Of a stretch of 64,000 bases of DNA, positions 1 to 9,800 are shown in pieces (position 1 is the stretch's first letter; each line of letters begins with the position of its first letter). Below the pieces are notes generated by a model. That model was given only the letters and a program-made list of their open reading frames with translations, ran no database searches and had not been told where the DNA came from. The translations under genes and the position numbers were made by a program. The stretch comes from Mucilaginibacter rubeus (GTDB taxonomy: Bacteria > Bacteroidota > Bacteroidia > Sphingobacteriales > Sphingobacteriaceae). The DNA lies in contig NZ_BMKD01000001.1 of assembly GCF_014643835.1 (NCBI RefSeq), positions 992,001 to 1,056,000 on the forward strand, given 5' to 3'.

Positions 1-2458
1 AGCCCGATGCTTTTGGTATTGGGCGCTGCATGATAAGCCCGTCGGATATTTTGTGGTAATAATCGTAAGTGAAATTCAAACGATTGTTAAACAGCGACAG
101 GTCTAAACCGATATCGAATTGTTTATTGCGTTCCCAGCGGAGGTCATCATTAGCCAACCGGTTAATGGTTTGCCCTGCTACAGATGTACCACCAAATTCA
201 TAATAATATTTCGCTATTGTTGCCTGTGCAGCATAGTAACCCGGAAAGAAATTATTACCGGTTACGCCATAACTCGCTCGGATCTTCATGAGGTTAAGAA
301 AACTGAAACGATCCATGAACTTTTCATCACTGATTACCCAGCCTGCCGATACCGAAGGGAAATTACCATAGCGCTGGTTCGCACCAAAGCGCGAAGATCC
401 GTCACGACGAACAGCCCCCTGCAGCAGGTACCTGCCTTTATAATTGTAGTTAATACGAGCGATACCAGATAACAACGAATAAGCACTATATGAACTGCCA
501 CCTTCTGATAAACTTGTAGCCGCGTTTAAATATGGGATATCGTCGCTTGGGTAACCTAAACCGGTTAACGTATTATTAGTACCGCTATATTTTTGAGCAG
601 AATAACCTGCCAGTGCTTCAATATTGTGATCTCCGAAAGATCTATGGTAAACCAGGTTCGCCTCCGCAGTATATGATCCATTATCTACTGAACTGCTGGT
701 TCCGGTGGCCTGACCTACCGTTGAAGTAACTACACCCGACTGGAAATACTGCCGGGTTTCGGCGCCTTTATCTACAGCGATATTAGTTTTAATGCTCAGG
801 CCGGTTAAAAACTCGTAGTTTAAATAGCCATTGGCCAGGATGCGTGTAGTTTTATAATCATCGTTAGTAAGGTTGAACTGGGCCAGCGGGTTAATATAAG
901 CCACCATACCCGGTGAATAAGTATCACGGTTGTAACTGCCATCTGCATTATAAGGCGACTTTAACGGACTGGCTTCAAAAATCCTTTCAAACAAACCGCC
1001 AACCCCATCAGTACCTAAACGGTTGTTATGATCAAGGCGATAGCTTGGCGCAAGATTAAAGCCTATTTTTAATTTATTGTTGCTTAATGAAAGGTCCTGA
1101 TTTATACGCAATGAAAACAATTTGGTGCCGGTATTAATCAGTACGCCCTGCTGCTCCTGGTAACCAGCCATAACTGTCGAACTTGATTTTTCGCGCGCGC
1201 TGCGGATGGTGATGTCATAACTTTGAATCGGAGCAGTACGGGTAAGCAGTTTATACCAGTTAGTACCTTCGCCATATTGCTCCGGGTTCAAATAATCGGC
1301 TGGGGTAGCTGTTGTATAGCCAGGTTCGTACTGACGGCTATCGGCAAATTTTTCATTCATGTACTGGGCAAAGCCACGGGCATCCATCATTTTTGGAACA
1401 CGCTCGCCCGGTATTTTCTGCACACCATAATTAGCATTAAATTCAATTTGAGCATCGCCCGGTTTAGCATGTTTTGTAGTGATCAGTATCACGCCATTTG
1501 CTGCCCGTGAGCCATAAAGCGCTGTAGCCGAAGCATCTTTTAAAATACTGAAGCTTTCGATCTCGGCAGGATTCATGTTATTGATGCTGCCTGTAACAGG
1601 GATTCCATCAATCACTACCAAAGGCTGGTTGCTGGCATAAAAAGAAGCCGCACCCCTGATCCTGAATTCTACGCCACGGCCCGGTTGTCCGCTGCTTTGC
1701 GCAACCTGGACACCGGCCGCCTTACCTTGCAATTGCTGAGCAAACTGCATTACAGGCATATCCTGAAGCGGAGCTGCATCAACCTGGGTAAGCGAACCCG
1801 TAACTTCCCTTGCACGCTGTTTTCCATAACTTACAGTAACTTCTTTTAACTGGCTACCGGCCACAAGGCTTATATTTAAAGTAGTTGTTTGATTACCGTT
1901 GATTGTAACATTGGCAGATTCAACCCGGGTGTAACCCACAAATGAAGCGGTCACAGTATAAGTACCTTCGGGCAGGCTGATATTATACCTGCCCTCGGCA
2001 TCGGTCATCATTCCCAACGAGGTGCCAACAACACTTACCGATGCACCGGGCAAGGGCTGCCCGCTTTCATCTGTTACCCTGCCGCTTACGCGCCCTGAGA
2101 GCTGCCTGTATAATATAATATTACCGGCTTGTTCTTTAAAGCCTATCTCCTGCCCTTTTAGCAATGCAGTAAGGATGTTTTTCAGGCTTTCGTTCTGATA
2201 ATTTGCCGCATTGACGTGTTTATTAGCGAGTTTTAAAAACAACTCGTCATAGGCAAAAGCAACGTTGGCCTTTTGCTCCAGTTTTTTTATAACTGAAGAA
2301 AGGTCTTCGTTTCCGATGCTAATATCAAGCCGGGTATTCACCCCCTGGGCCGCTAACTCAGTGGCCTTTACTGATACCAGGCCGATGGTTATTGATATGG
2401 AAATTAGTAAAAAAGAGATACGCATAAACTGTCTGCATAACTGTGTATGGAAATTCAT
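1..2458 (-). CDS. SusC/RagA-type TonB-dependent outer-membrane receptor (C-terminus outside window)
   Basis: TonB-dependent outer-membrane importer, probably for a glycan or oligomer. The frame is open from an ATG at 2458 to the window edge, about 819 codons, so the barrel end and any SusD partner lie outside. In order: a signal segment (LLISISITIGLVSVKA), an STN (secretin/TonB N-terminal) domain of about 70 residues, a carboxypeptidase-regulatory-like beta domain (GRVTDESGQPLPGASVSV), a TonB-box/plug region with the SusC-typical stretches PLVVIDGIPV and LKDASATALYGSRAANGV, then barrel strands. The STN domain suggests signalling to the FecR/sigma pair transcribed just before it. A second in-frame ATG at 2425 is possible, but the start at 2458 keeps a fuller signal peptide. 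Family is clear; substrate is unknown. Confidence 0.93.
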   Translation of the reverse strand, partial: MNFHTQLCRQFMRISFLLISISITIGLVSVKATELAAQGVNTRLDISIGNEDLSSVIKKLEQKANVAFAYDELFLKLANKHVNAANYQNESLKNILTALLKGQEIGFKEQAGNIILYRQLSGRVSGRVTDESGQPLPGASVSVVGTSLGMMTDAEGRYNISLPEGTYTVTASFVGYTRVESANVTINGNQTTTLNISLVAGSQLKEVTVSYGKQRAREVTGSLTQVDAAPLQDMPVMQFAQQLQGKAAGVQVAQSSGQPGRGVEFRIRGAASFYASNQPLVVIDGIPVTGSINNMNPAEIESFSILKDASATALYGSRAANGVILITTKHAKPGDAQIEFNANYGVQKIPGERVPKMMDARGFAQYMNEKFADSRQYEPGYTTATPADYLNPEQYGEGTNWYKLLTRTAPIQSYDITIRSAREKSSSTVMAGYQEQQGVLINTGTKLFSLRINQDLSLSNNKLKIGFNLAPSYRLDHNNRLGTDGVGGLFERIFEASPLKSPYNADGSYNRDTYSPGMVAYINPLAQFNLTNDDYKTTRILANGYLNYEFLTGLSIKTNIAVDKGAETRQYFQSGVVTSTVGQATGTSSSVDNGSYTAEANLVYHRSFGDHNIEALAGYSAQKYSGTNNTLTGLGYPSDDIPYLNAATSLSEGGSSYSAYSLLSGIARINYNYKGRYLLQGAVRRDGSSRFGANQRYGNFPSVSAGWVISDEKFMDRFSFLNLMKIRASYGVTGNNFFPGYYAAQATIAKYYYEFGGTSVAGQTINRLANDDLRWERNKQFDIGLDLSLFNNRLNFTYDYYHKISDGLIMQRPIPKASG

Positions 2459-2540
2459 ATTTTTGATTGCTTTGTAATAGTCAAATTTTGCTGAGCCTTG
2501 CAGGCTGGGGTCGGCAAACCTTCACCTGCTGAAATTAAAG

Positions 2541-2577
2541 CCGGCTCCTGCTGAAACAGGACCGGTTTCTTTTTTAA
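2541..2577. terminator. GC-rich hairpin between fecR and susC
   Basis: Arms CCGG-CT-CCTG and CAGG-A-CCGG form a bulged stem. The T-run lies on the + side (2566-2575), while both adjacent genes read leftward. It may therefore attenuate or process the FecR-SusC transcript rather than fully stop it. Confidence 0.4.
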
Positions 2578-2580
2578 GGG

Positions 2581-3525
2581 TTAATAAATAATTACTTCAG
2601 TACCCTCCTTTCTGAAATGTGCATTATGTATGGCGCTGATGAGTTTCAGCGTTTCTGTGGCCGGTGTATTGCGCTTAATACGTAAGGTGAATAAATAATC
2701 ATGCACCCGTTTGCTGCCTGCTTTTAAAGTAAGGCCATACAGGTTTTTAAAAACCAATGACAGTTCCTCAAACTTTACTCGATTTAAATAAGTGTCACCA
2801 TCTTTCCAACTCTGGCTTTGACCGGCATCCACTTTTTTCTGCTCAAAAGTGCCATCGTCCGTTGTATAACTAAGTTCCTGTCCCGGCGTGAGGAATGACA
2901 GCAGCTTTGTGCTTTTACTTACCCCTACCTTGCCGGTAACAACAGTAATTTTAACATGAGAAAGGCTGTGATATGCGTTGATGTTGAACGAGGTTCCTAA
3001 AACCTGCACCTGTAAAGGAGCGGTGATAACCCTGAATGGTTTGTGAACATTGTGCTTAACCTCAAAATAAGCCTCCCCCTCATCCAGGTAAACCTGGCGT
3101 ATAGTTTTATCAAAATTAGAAGGGATCCGTACACGGCTTTGGGCATTTAACCAAACAACAGAACTATCCGGCAATGTCAGTTTCCTGATCTCACCGTTAT
3201 GTGTACTTAAAGTGGTATAAGTTTCCGGAACTACAGTTGCGGGCTTTCTCAGAAAATAAATCAACGCAGCCGAACAGCATAACAACAAAATACTTGCCGC
3301 GATTCGATAGTTGAACCACATTAACCGTACAGGCGTATTGATGGAACTGCTGATCTTTGCGTGCATAGCATTTCTTACGCGCTCCAGCTCTTCTGCCGGC
3401 AACGCTTGCTTTTCATTCCCGGCATCATATGAATCATACCAGGCTTCAATGATCGCTTTTTCGGTTTCGTTAGTTGCGCCTTTCTGGTACCGGCCCAGTT
3501 GTTTTATAAATTTACGTAGCTCCAT
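2581..3525 (-). CDS. FecR-family anti-sigma factor
   Basis: Inner-membrane anti-sigma/transducer of 314 aa. It has an N-terminal cytoplasmic sigma-binding part (residues 1-70), one membrane helix near 72-92 (IAASILLLCCSAALIYFL), a periplasmic FecR domain (about 100-200, with LPDSSVVWLNAQSRVRIP and YLDEGEAYFEVKH), and a C-terminal DUF4974-like domain with the GLTLKAGSKRV pattern. It sits 70 bp after the ECF sigma gene and 122 bp before the SusC receptor, the usual Bacteroidota order. It should hold the sigma factor inactive until the STN domain of the receptor signals. Confidence 0.93.
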   Translation of the reverse strand: MELRKFIKQLGRYQKGATNETEKAIIEAWYDSYDAGNEKQALPAEELERVRNAMHAKISSSINTPVRLMWFNYRIAASILLLCCSAALIYFLRKPATVVPETYTTLSTHNGEIRKLTLPDSSVVWLNAQSRVRIPSNFDKTIRQVYLDEGEAYFEVKHNVHKPFRVITAPLQVQVLGTSFNINAYHSLSHVKITVVTGKVGVSKSTKLLSFLTPGQELSYTTDDGTFEQKKVDAGQSQSWKDGDTYLNRVKFEELSLVFKNLYGLTLKAGSKRVHDYLFTLRIKRNTPATETLKLISAIHNAHFRKEGTEVIIY

Positions 3526-3595
3526 AGTGGGTTTTCAACAGTAAGTCGTCAAAAGGCCCTGGAGGTACTTATAATTTACATCAACATTTTGTTAA

Positions 3596-4189
3596 TTAAT
3601 TGTAAAGCACAAATAGTATTAGTGCTAAATAGGCGGCGCTTTGTTCGGGGTGTTTTTCGGAGATAGCGATACGGAGCCGGCGCAGTACTTCAGAGATGTA
3701 ATTTTTTACCGTTTGCTCAGCCAGTCCTAATTCGCTGGCAATTGCTTTTACCGAGTGGTTTTCGCTGCGCAGTTCGTAAACCTTTTGCAGCATTTCGGGC
3801 ATATGCTTAACCGCCTGTTCAAGCGTTTGCTCCAATTCAAGATATCCGGAATGGTCATGTATGGAATTTTCAAGCAGTTCTACCCGCTGCAGCGCATCCT
3901 CCAGGCGCACATGCGTAACCTTTTGCGATCTGAAATAACTGATCACACTCAGACGTACCGCGCTCAATAAATATTGCTCAAAACTTGTTTGAATGGCTAA
4001 GGTATGTCTGCGTTGCCACAGTTTTATAAAAATCTCCTGCACAAGGTCCTGTGCCTGCGCTTCATCATCAAGCCTGGCACGGGCTGCCTGGTACGCGCGC
4101 TCCCAATAACGCTCAAACAGCAGATCAAAAGCCGAATGATTGTCTTCCCTGATTCGTGAAAGTAAAATAGTATCGGCAATTTCTATCAT
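3596..4189 (-). CDS. ECF RNA polymerase sigma factor (RpoE-like, SusC-associated)
   Basis: An ECF sigma factor of 197 aa, normal for the family. Region 2 (about 20-90) contains FDLLFERYWERAYQAARARL and AQDLVQEIFIKLWQRR. Region 4 (about 125-185) contains a helix-turn-helix, VKAIASELGLAEQTVKNYIS. The start gives MIEIADTILLSRIRED; no better upstream ATG is seen. First gene of the leftward sigma-FecR-SusC module, which it is expected to activate. Confidence 0.93.
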   Translation of the reverse strand: MIEIADTILLSRIREDNHSAFDLLFERYWERAYQAARARLDDEAQAQDLVQEIFIKLWQRRHTLAIQTSFEQYLLSAVRLSVISYFRSQKVTHVRLEDALQRVELLENSIHDHSGYLELEQTLEQAVKHMPEMLQKVYELRSENHSVKAIASELGLAEQTVKNYISEVLRRLRIAISEKHPEQSAAYLALILFVLYN

Positions 4190-4312
4190 TTGATGCTACA
4201 AACCTACATTACTAATGTTAACTAAACTTTAAGAAAATGATCGCTGCATGGTTGTTACAAAAAACTAACCGTCTAATAAAATATTGGATGATAGTTTGTA
4301 GATTTAAAAATT

Positions 4313-5290
4313 ATGAGAAACCAACCTACTATTAAAAAGAACTCAAATAGCAGATTCATCCGCATACAGCTCATCGCAGGATTGCTGCTTTTAATGATTT
4401 CGGGAGCCAAAGCTCAACAGGCAAAGGACCCTGCCGTTATCGGCAGATGGGATATAACTATCGACAAAGGTGGTAAAAGCCTTCCTTCCTGGCTGGAAGT
4501 TCAAAAATCAGGCACACATACCCTGATTGGCCGTTTTACCTATGCTTTCGGAAGTGCGCGACCAATATCAGAAGTAAAACCACATGACGGCAAATACAGC
4601 TTCTCTATCCCGCTGCAATGGGAAGAGGGAAACCGGAACATGGATTTTGAATTTGAGGTTAAGGGCGAAGAAATAACCGGAACAATGGTATATTCAGATG
4701 GGGTTACTTATCATTTTACAGGTGTCAGAGCTCCATCAATGACAAGGGCAAAGGCACCGGTTTGGGGCAAACCTGTTAAACTGTTCAACGGTAAAGACAC
4801 CAAAGGCTGGCATACGGACGGCAAAAACCAATGGGTAGTAGAATCGGGCATATTGAGGAGCAAGCACTCCGGCGCAAACCTTATTACCGATCAAAAATTC
4901 AGCGATTTTAAATTACACATCGAATTTCGCTATCAAAAAGGCAGCAACAGCGGCGTTTACCTGAGAGGGCGCTATGAGGTACAGGTTATCGACACTAAAA
5001 CCGGTGAGCCTGAACCTATCAATAACCAGTTTAGCGCTATTTACGGTTTCCTGCCGCCTAATAAAATGATGGCAAAAAATGCCGGGGAATGGCAGTCATA
5101 TGATATTACGCTGGTTGGCAGATTAGTTACCATTGTAGCCAACGGTACTATGGTAATATGCCAGCAGGAAATTCCGGGCATTACGGGCGGGGCTATCGAC
5201 AGTAAAGAAGGTGAACCAGGGCCGCTCCTGATTCAGGGGGATCACGGACCTATCGATTACAGAAACATTATCATTACTCCGGCAAAATAA
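4313..5290 (+). CDS. secreted DUF1080 (3-keto-disaccharide hydrolase-like) protein
   Basis: A 325-aa exported protein. Residues about 18-35 form a signal peptide (LIAGLLLLMISGAKAQQ). Residues 40-145 form a small beta domain. The C-terminal half (about 155-325) is a DUF1080/LamG-like jelly roll with the hallmark LFNGKDTKGWHTDGKNQWVV, then FRYQKGSNSGVYLRGRYEVQV and PGPLLIQGDHGPIDYRNI. Members of this family bind or hydrolyse modified sugars. Encoded divergently from the sigma factor (123 bp between starts) and ended by a strong terminator. Enzyme activity is inferred from the family only. Confidence 0.85.
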   Translation: MRNQPTIKKNSNSRFIRIQLIAGLLLLMISGAKAQQAKDPAVIGRWDITIDKGGKSLPSWLEVQKSGTHTLIGRFTYAFGSARPISEVKPHDGKYSFSIPLQWEEGNRNMDFEFEVKGEEITGTMVYSDGVTYHFTGVRAPSMTRAKAPVWGKPVKLFNGKDTKGWHTDGKNQWVVESGILRSKHSGANLITDQKFSDFKLHIEFRYQKGSNSGVYLRGRYEVQVIDTKTGEPEPINNQFSAIYGFLPPNKMMAKNAGEWQSYDITLVGRLVTIVANGTMVICQQEIPGITGGAIDSKEGEPGPLLIQGDHGPIDYRNIIITPAK

Positions 5291-5310
5291 ATTACCGAAG
5301 GTATATTATT

Positions 5311-5355
5311 AAAAAAATCGGCCTGTTTATACTAAGCAAACAGGCCGATTTTTTT
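5311..5355. terminator. bidirectional rho-independent terminator
   Basis: Perfect 18-bp arms (5311-5328 and 5338-5355) around a 9-nt loop, with a GC core (ATCGGCCTGTTT) and an A7 run on one side and a T7 run on the other. Placed between the convergent DUF1080 gene and the rubredoxin-fused gene, so it can serve both. Confidence 0.92.
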
Positions 5356-5378
5356 CAAACTGATTTATTTAAAAACGA

Positions 5379-6821
5379 TTAATCGGCTTGATACATCAGT
5401 TCTGCAAAGTTCTCCTTTTCGGCGCCGCAGGTTGGGCATTCATATTCGCTTAAATTTTCAAAAGGCATTCCGGGTTCTATATTATTAAAGATATCTCCAT
5501 ACAACTCGTCATAAATAGTGAAACAGCTTTTACATTGATGAACCGTTTTTTGATTGGGTGATTTAATTTCAGTATTGGTTTTGCTTACCGGCAACGGTGA
5601 TAGATTATTGATTTGTTGTTCATAAAACATATCGCAAAGCGCTGTCAGGTGCCTGCTTAAATCTGCTTTGGCAACACCTTGTTTATAAATCACAAATTCG
5701 CGGGTATTGTGGTTAAAGTCACGTGTATGCACAATTTCAAATTCATCGGGCATCCGCGCGCGGATCATAATTGAGCCATAAATCCCCGATTTAGGCGACC
5801 GCTTTATGGCAAAGCTAAGTCCATATGTTCGCAAATCGGCCTCTTCAAATTCGCTTACCAATTGCTGCTTAAGCTCGAGGCAGGGATTGCAAAGGTCTTC
5901 AACCTGCCAGTTAAGCTCATTTGAAGCATGCCTGATGTTTACCCGGTATTTATTAAGCAGGTTACCCCATAACGGCCTGTGCTTTGCCTCGATATTTTTA
6001 ATGAGTAAGGATTTCCACGGGCTAAAATACAATTGTCCAACCCTGGTTTGCATACACAGGTTGCAGATTTCTTTCAAAAACTCAATATCAAAAAGCTCGT
6101 GGCGCCTGTAAATACCCAGCCAGTATTTATTACCCTGTTTGTTAAAACCCTCATAATAGGGTAGTTGAAATTCGGGAATAATAAGCGGTTGATCAATTTC
6201 CTGGATTACAAATTGGTAACCGGCAGTAACTAATTGATAAAGCTTATCGGGATTGATTTCAACCTGATCGTAAAACAGCTTTTTGTTGGCAAATATAACC
6301 TGTTGTATTGCTTTGCCAATGGCGGGAATATCATCCGAATAAACCAATACAGGCCAGCAATACAGGATATTAGTTTTAGGAAACCTGATATACAAGTACC
6401 AGTAATTACTTACCGGCGAAGAAATAAAATTAAGGTTACCGGTAAAAAAAGAAGCAAAAGTTTGATTGCTGTCAACCAGGTTTATTTTCAGTTCGGGCTG
6501 ATAATCAAACAGGTCGAAAATGTCTTTATAAACACCTTCTTTGAGCCAGTTCTCCTGGTTAAAAATACCATCAGCTATGTACGAACTGGTGATGTTGGGA
6601 TAAGTATCCTGGTTAACTTCATGGTCAATACCGGCACTAAGCATATCAAATCCCAGATCCTCCAGCTGCGCTTCTTCAATTTCAAAATACAGTTGCTGCC
6701 GGTTCCCAAAACGGACCTGTTTAGCACCAGCATTTTGCGCGATGATGAGCATCTCGTAAAAATCACCGGCAGAAGCTACACCGCCGGGTAAATTTATCTT
6801 AATTAGTTGCTTATTATCCAT
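5379..6821 (-). CDS. nitrite/sulfite reductase ferredoxin-like protein with C-terminal rubredoxin domain
   Basis: A 480-aa protein. The N-terminus (KINLPGGVASAGDFYEMLII, then AKQVRFGNRQQLYFEI) resembles the ferredoxin-like half domain of siroheme nitrite/sulfite reductases. Two CxxC pairs (CNLC, CNPC) lie in the middle, but the full Cx5C...Cx3C siroheme/4Fe-4S set of NirB is not seen, so it may not be catalytic. The last about 55 residues form a rubredoxin with CKSC and CPTC iron ligands and DELYGDIFNNIEPG between them. It ends the operon 4 bp after the nitrate reductase fusion. I infer an electron-transfer or accessory role in nitrate reduction. The domain combination is unusual; the exact function is unknown. 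Confidence 0.75.
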   Translation of the reverse strand: MDNKQLIKINLPGGVASAGDFYEMLIIAQNAGAKQVRFGNRQQLYFEIEEAQLEDLGFDMLSAGIDHEVNQDTYPNITSSYIADGIFNQENWLKEGVYKDIFDLFDYQPELKINLVDSNQTFASFFTGNLNFISSPVSNYWYLYIRFPKTNILYCWPVLVYSDDIPAIGKAIQQVIFANKKLFYDQVEINPDKLYQLVTAGYQFVIQEIDQPLIIPEFQLPYYEGFNKQGNKYWLGIYRRHELFDIEFLKEICNLCMQTRVGQLYFSPWKSLLIKNIEAKHRPLWGNLLNKYRVNIRHASNELNWQVEDLCNPCLELKQQLVSEFEEADLRTYGLSFAIKRSPKSGIYGSIMIRARMPDEFEIVHTRDFNHNTREFVIYKQGVAKADLSRHLTALCDMFYEQQINNLSPLPVSKTNTEIKSPNQKTVHQCKSCFTIYDELYGDIFNNIEPGMPFENLSEYECPTCGAEKENFAELMYQAD

Positions 6822-6825
6822 TAGT

Positions 6826-9800
6826 TCAAGCTTTTAATAATTGTTGCTCAAGTACTTCTTCCAACAGGCGTTTTACTTCGGGCCTGCATGATCCGCAGCC
6901 CGTTCCAGCTCCGGTTTGGCTGCAAACATCGGCCAGTTGGGTACAGCCGCCGGCTACTTTATTACGTATATTATCGGCCCCCACGTTGTTACAACTGCAA
7001 ACCAGCTTGCCCAAAACAGGTTCGGCTACCTTACCGCTGCGAAGCAATTTAAGGCGCTTATCGCTGAGCTCGGTTTTGTTTGCTATCAGCTCCCTGAATT
7101 CCTGAAACTCACCTTTATCACCAATTAAAATGGTGCCCACCAGCCTGTCCTGGTGAATAATGCATTTTTTATAATAACGCTTGGCCTTGTCTATAAACAC
7201 AATTTCTTCATAGTCTTTTTCATTCGGGCAATCAGATAAACCGATACTGCACAAATCAAAGCCATGAATTTTGATGATATTCATAAACAGGCTGCCCTTG
7301 TAATAACTGGCTATGTCGCCGTTCATATAGCCTGCAACTACAGCAGCTTGTTGTTCTGCAGCGGCAGTTATACCGTATAATGTGCCGTTAAACTCTGCTA
7401 TTTCGCCAATGGCATATATGTTTGGATCGCTGGTAAGCAGGCGTTCATTTACAATTACGCCGCGCTTAATTTCAAGGCCGCAATCTTTTGCTATTTCAAG
7501 GTTTGGCGTAGTACCGATGGCCAGGATCATGGCATCACAATCTATTTTCCGCCCGCTTTTTAAGCCGATGCCGGTAAGCTTACTACGCCCATAAAACAAC
7601 TGCACTTCATCATCATAGAAAATGTCGCAACCTTGATCAACCATTTCTTCGTGCAACAGCCTGCTGCCAAGCTCATCCAGCTGACGGTTTAAAAACCTTG
7701 ATGTACGTTGAATAATGGTGATGGTAATCCCTATTTCACGCAGGGAAGCCGCCATCTCCAATCCCAATAAACCACCACCAACAATAACCACATGCCCGTT
7801 TTTAGGTACATGCTTTTTGAAATTATCAGCATCGTTACGGCTGCGCATACTGAAGATCCCCGGCAGGGATGGAACGTTTTTAGGAATTGCCGCCCGGCTG
7901 CCGGTAGCCAACAGCAACACATCGTAATAGGTTTTTACACCGCGGCTATCGAGGACATATTTGTTAACACGATCTATTTTCTCGACACTTACGCCACGTA
8001 ATAACTTTATTTTAAGTTCGGGTTCTTCCTCATCCGTCATTTTTACCAGTTGCTCCCAGCGTTGCTCACCGCTGATATAATCTGGCAGCATAACACGATT
8101 GTAAAAAGGATGGTCTTCTTTACTGAAAATGATGATCTCATCATCTTTGTTGAGTTCCCGATATGATCGTACAAAGCCGTGCGCACCGGCGCCGGCTCCA
8201 ACAACCACAATTCTTTGAAATGGCTTTTTATATTTTTGGATATTTACCGCGCAATACTTAAAATCCGGCTCCTTTGATATCGGATCAAGTGCGTCATTAG
8301 TAACATTGTTAATGCGGTGCAGATCATTGTTCAGGATCTTGCCCCAATGCATCGGCACAAAAACGACACCCTGCTTTATCTGTTCGGTAATCCTGGCTTT
8401 TACCCTCACTTCCCCCCTTCTGGATGTAATAATAGTTACATCGCCTTCCCTGATTTCCAATGCTTCAGCATCAGCAGGATTGATCTCGATAAATGACTCT
8501 TTAATATGCTGGTTAAGCTTATTCACCTTACCGGTTTTGCTCATGGTGTGCCATTGATCTCGAATGCGGCCGGTAGTGAGAATAAAAGGATAGTCGCCGT
8601 CAGGAACCTCGCTGGTATGCGCATCCGGTACCGCGCTTATCTTAGCGTTACGTGTTTCGGTATAAAATTGCTTGTCGGTAAACAAGCGGGGTGTCCCTGG
8701 TATCGCATTACGTTTTTTATAAGGCCATTGTATTGATCGTTGTTGTATGATGGTTTCGTGCGTAAGCCCGCTGATATCAATATTGGTTTTGCCTGTTAGT
8801 TTAGCATGCTCGGCATAAATTTCTGCGGCATTTTTGAAGTCGAAGCCTTTGTACCCCATTTTTTGAGCAAAACGGCAAATGATCTCGCTATCCGGCATAG
8901 CCTCGCCTGGTGGGTCAAGTACTTTACTCAAATAACTGATCCGCCTTTCAGAATTGGTCATAGTACCCTCCTTTTCGGCCCAGGCTGCTGCGGGGAGGAT
9001 CACATCGGCATAAGCCAATGTTTCGGGCTTATTGCTGATCTCCTGAACCACTACAAACTTTGCTTTTTTCAGAGCTTCTTCGGCAAGGCGTACGTTTGGC
9101 AAGCTGGTTAATGGGTTGGTACACATGATCCAGATGGCTTTAAGGCGGCCATCATTTAATGCCTCAAACATCTCCGTTGCGGTAAGACCAGGTTTTGCGG
9201 CTACCTCTGTACCTCCCCAAAACTTCTGCACCTCCGCCCTGTCTGCCGGATTGGTTAAAACACGATGCGCCGGTAAAAGATTAGCAAGCCCTCCCACTTC
9301 ACGTCCGCCCATAGCATTTGGTTGCCCGGTTAGTGATAATGGGCCAGATCCCGGCTTACCAATATGGCCTGTTATCAAATTAAGATTCAGGAGGCTTAAA
9401 TTTTTATTTACCCCAACAGCGCTTTGATTTAGCCCCATTGTCCACATCGTTATAAAGCCTTTTGCTTCACCGATATAACTGGCAGCAAGCCGGATATCGT
9501 TTTCGCTTACGCCGCAAATAGCAGCCGATTCAGCGAGGGTACGTTCAAATACCAATTTGCTGTACTGCTCAAAACCATCAGCATGGTTGTTTACAAAATC
9601 AATATCGATATCCCCGTTCTCTATCAATACCCTGCCAATAGCGTGGTTAAGGGTGATATCGGTACCCGGGTTTAACTGCAGGTGCAAATCGGCATTGCTG
9701 CAGGTATCCGTAGCGCGAGGGTCAACTACGATGATCTTTACCTCGGGATTTGCGGCTTTATGCGCTTCAACCCTTCGCCATAAAATAGGATGGCACCAGG

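Noticed and set aside
119-2477. Open frames on the + strand (119-472, 1223-1510, 2265-2477)
   Set aside because: They are antisense to the SusC receptor, which is supported by STN, plug and barrel motifs over the whole stretch.
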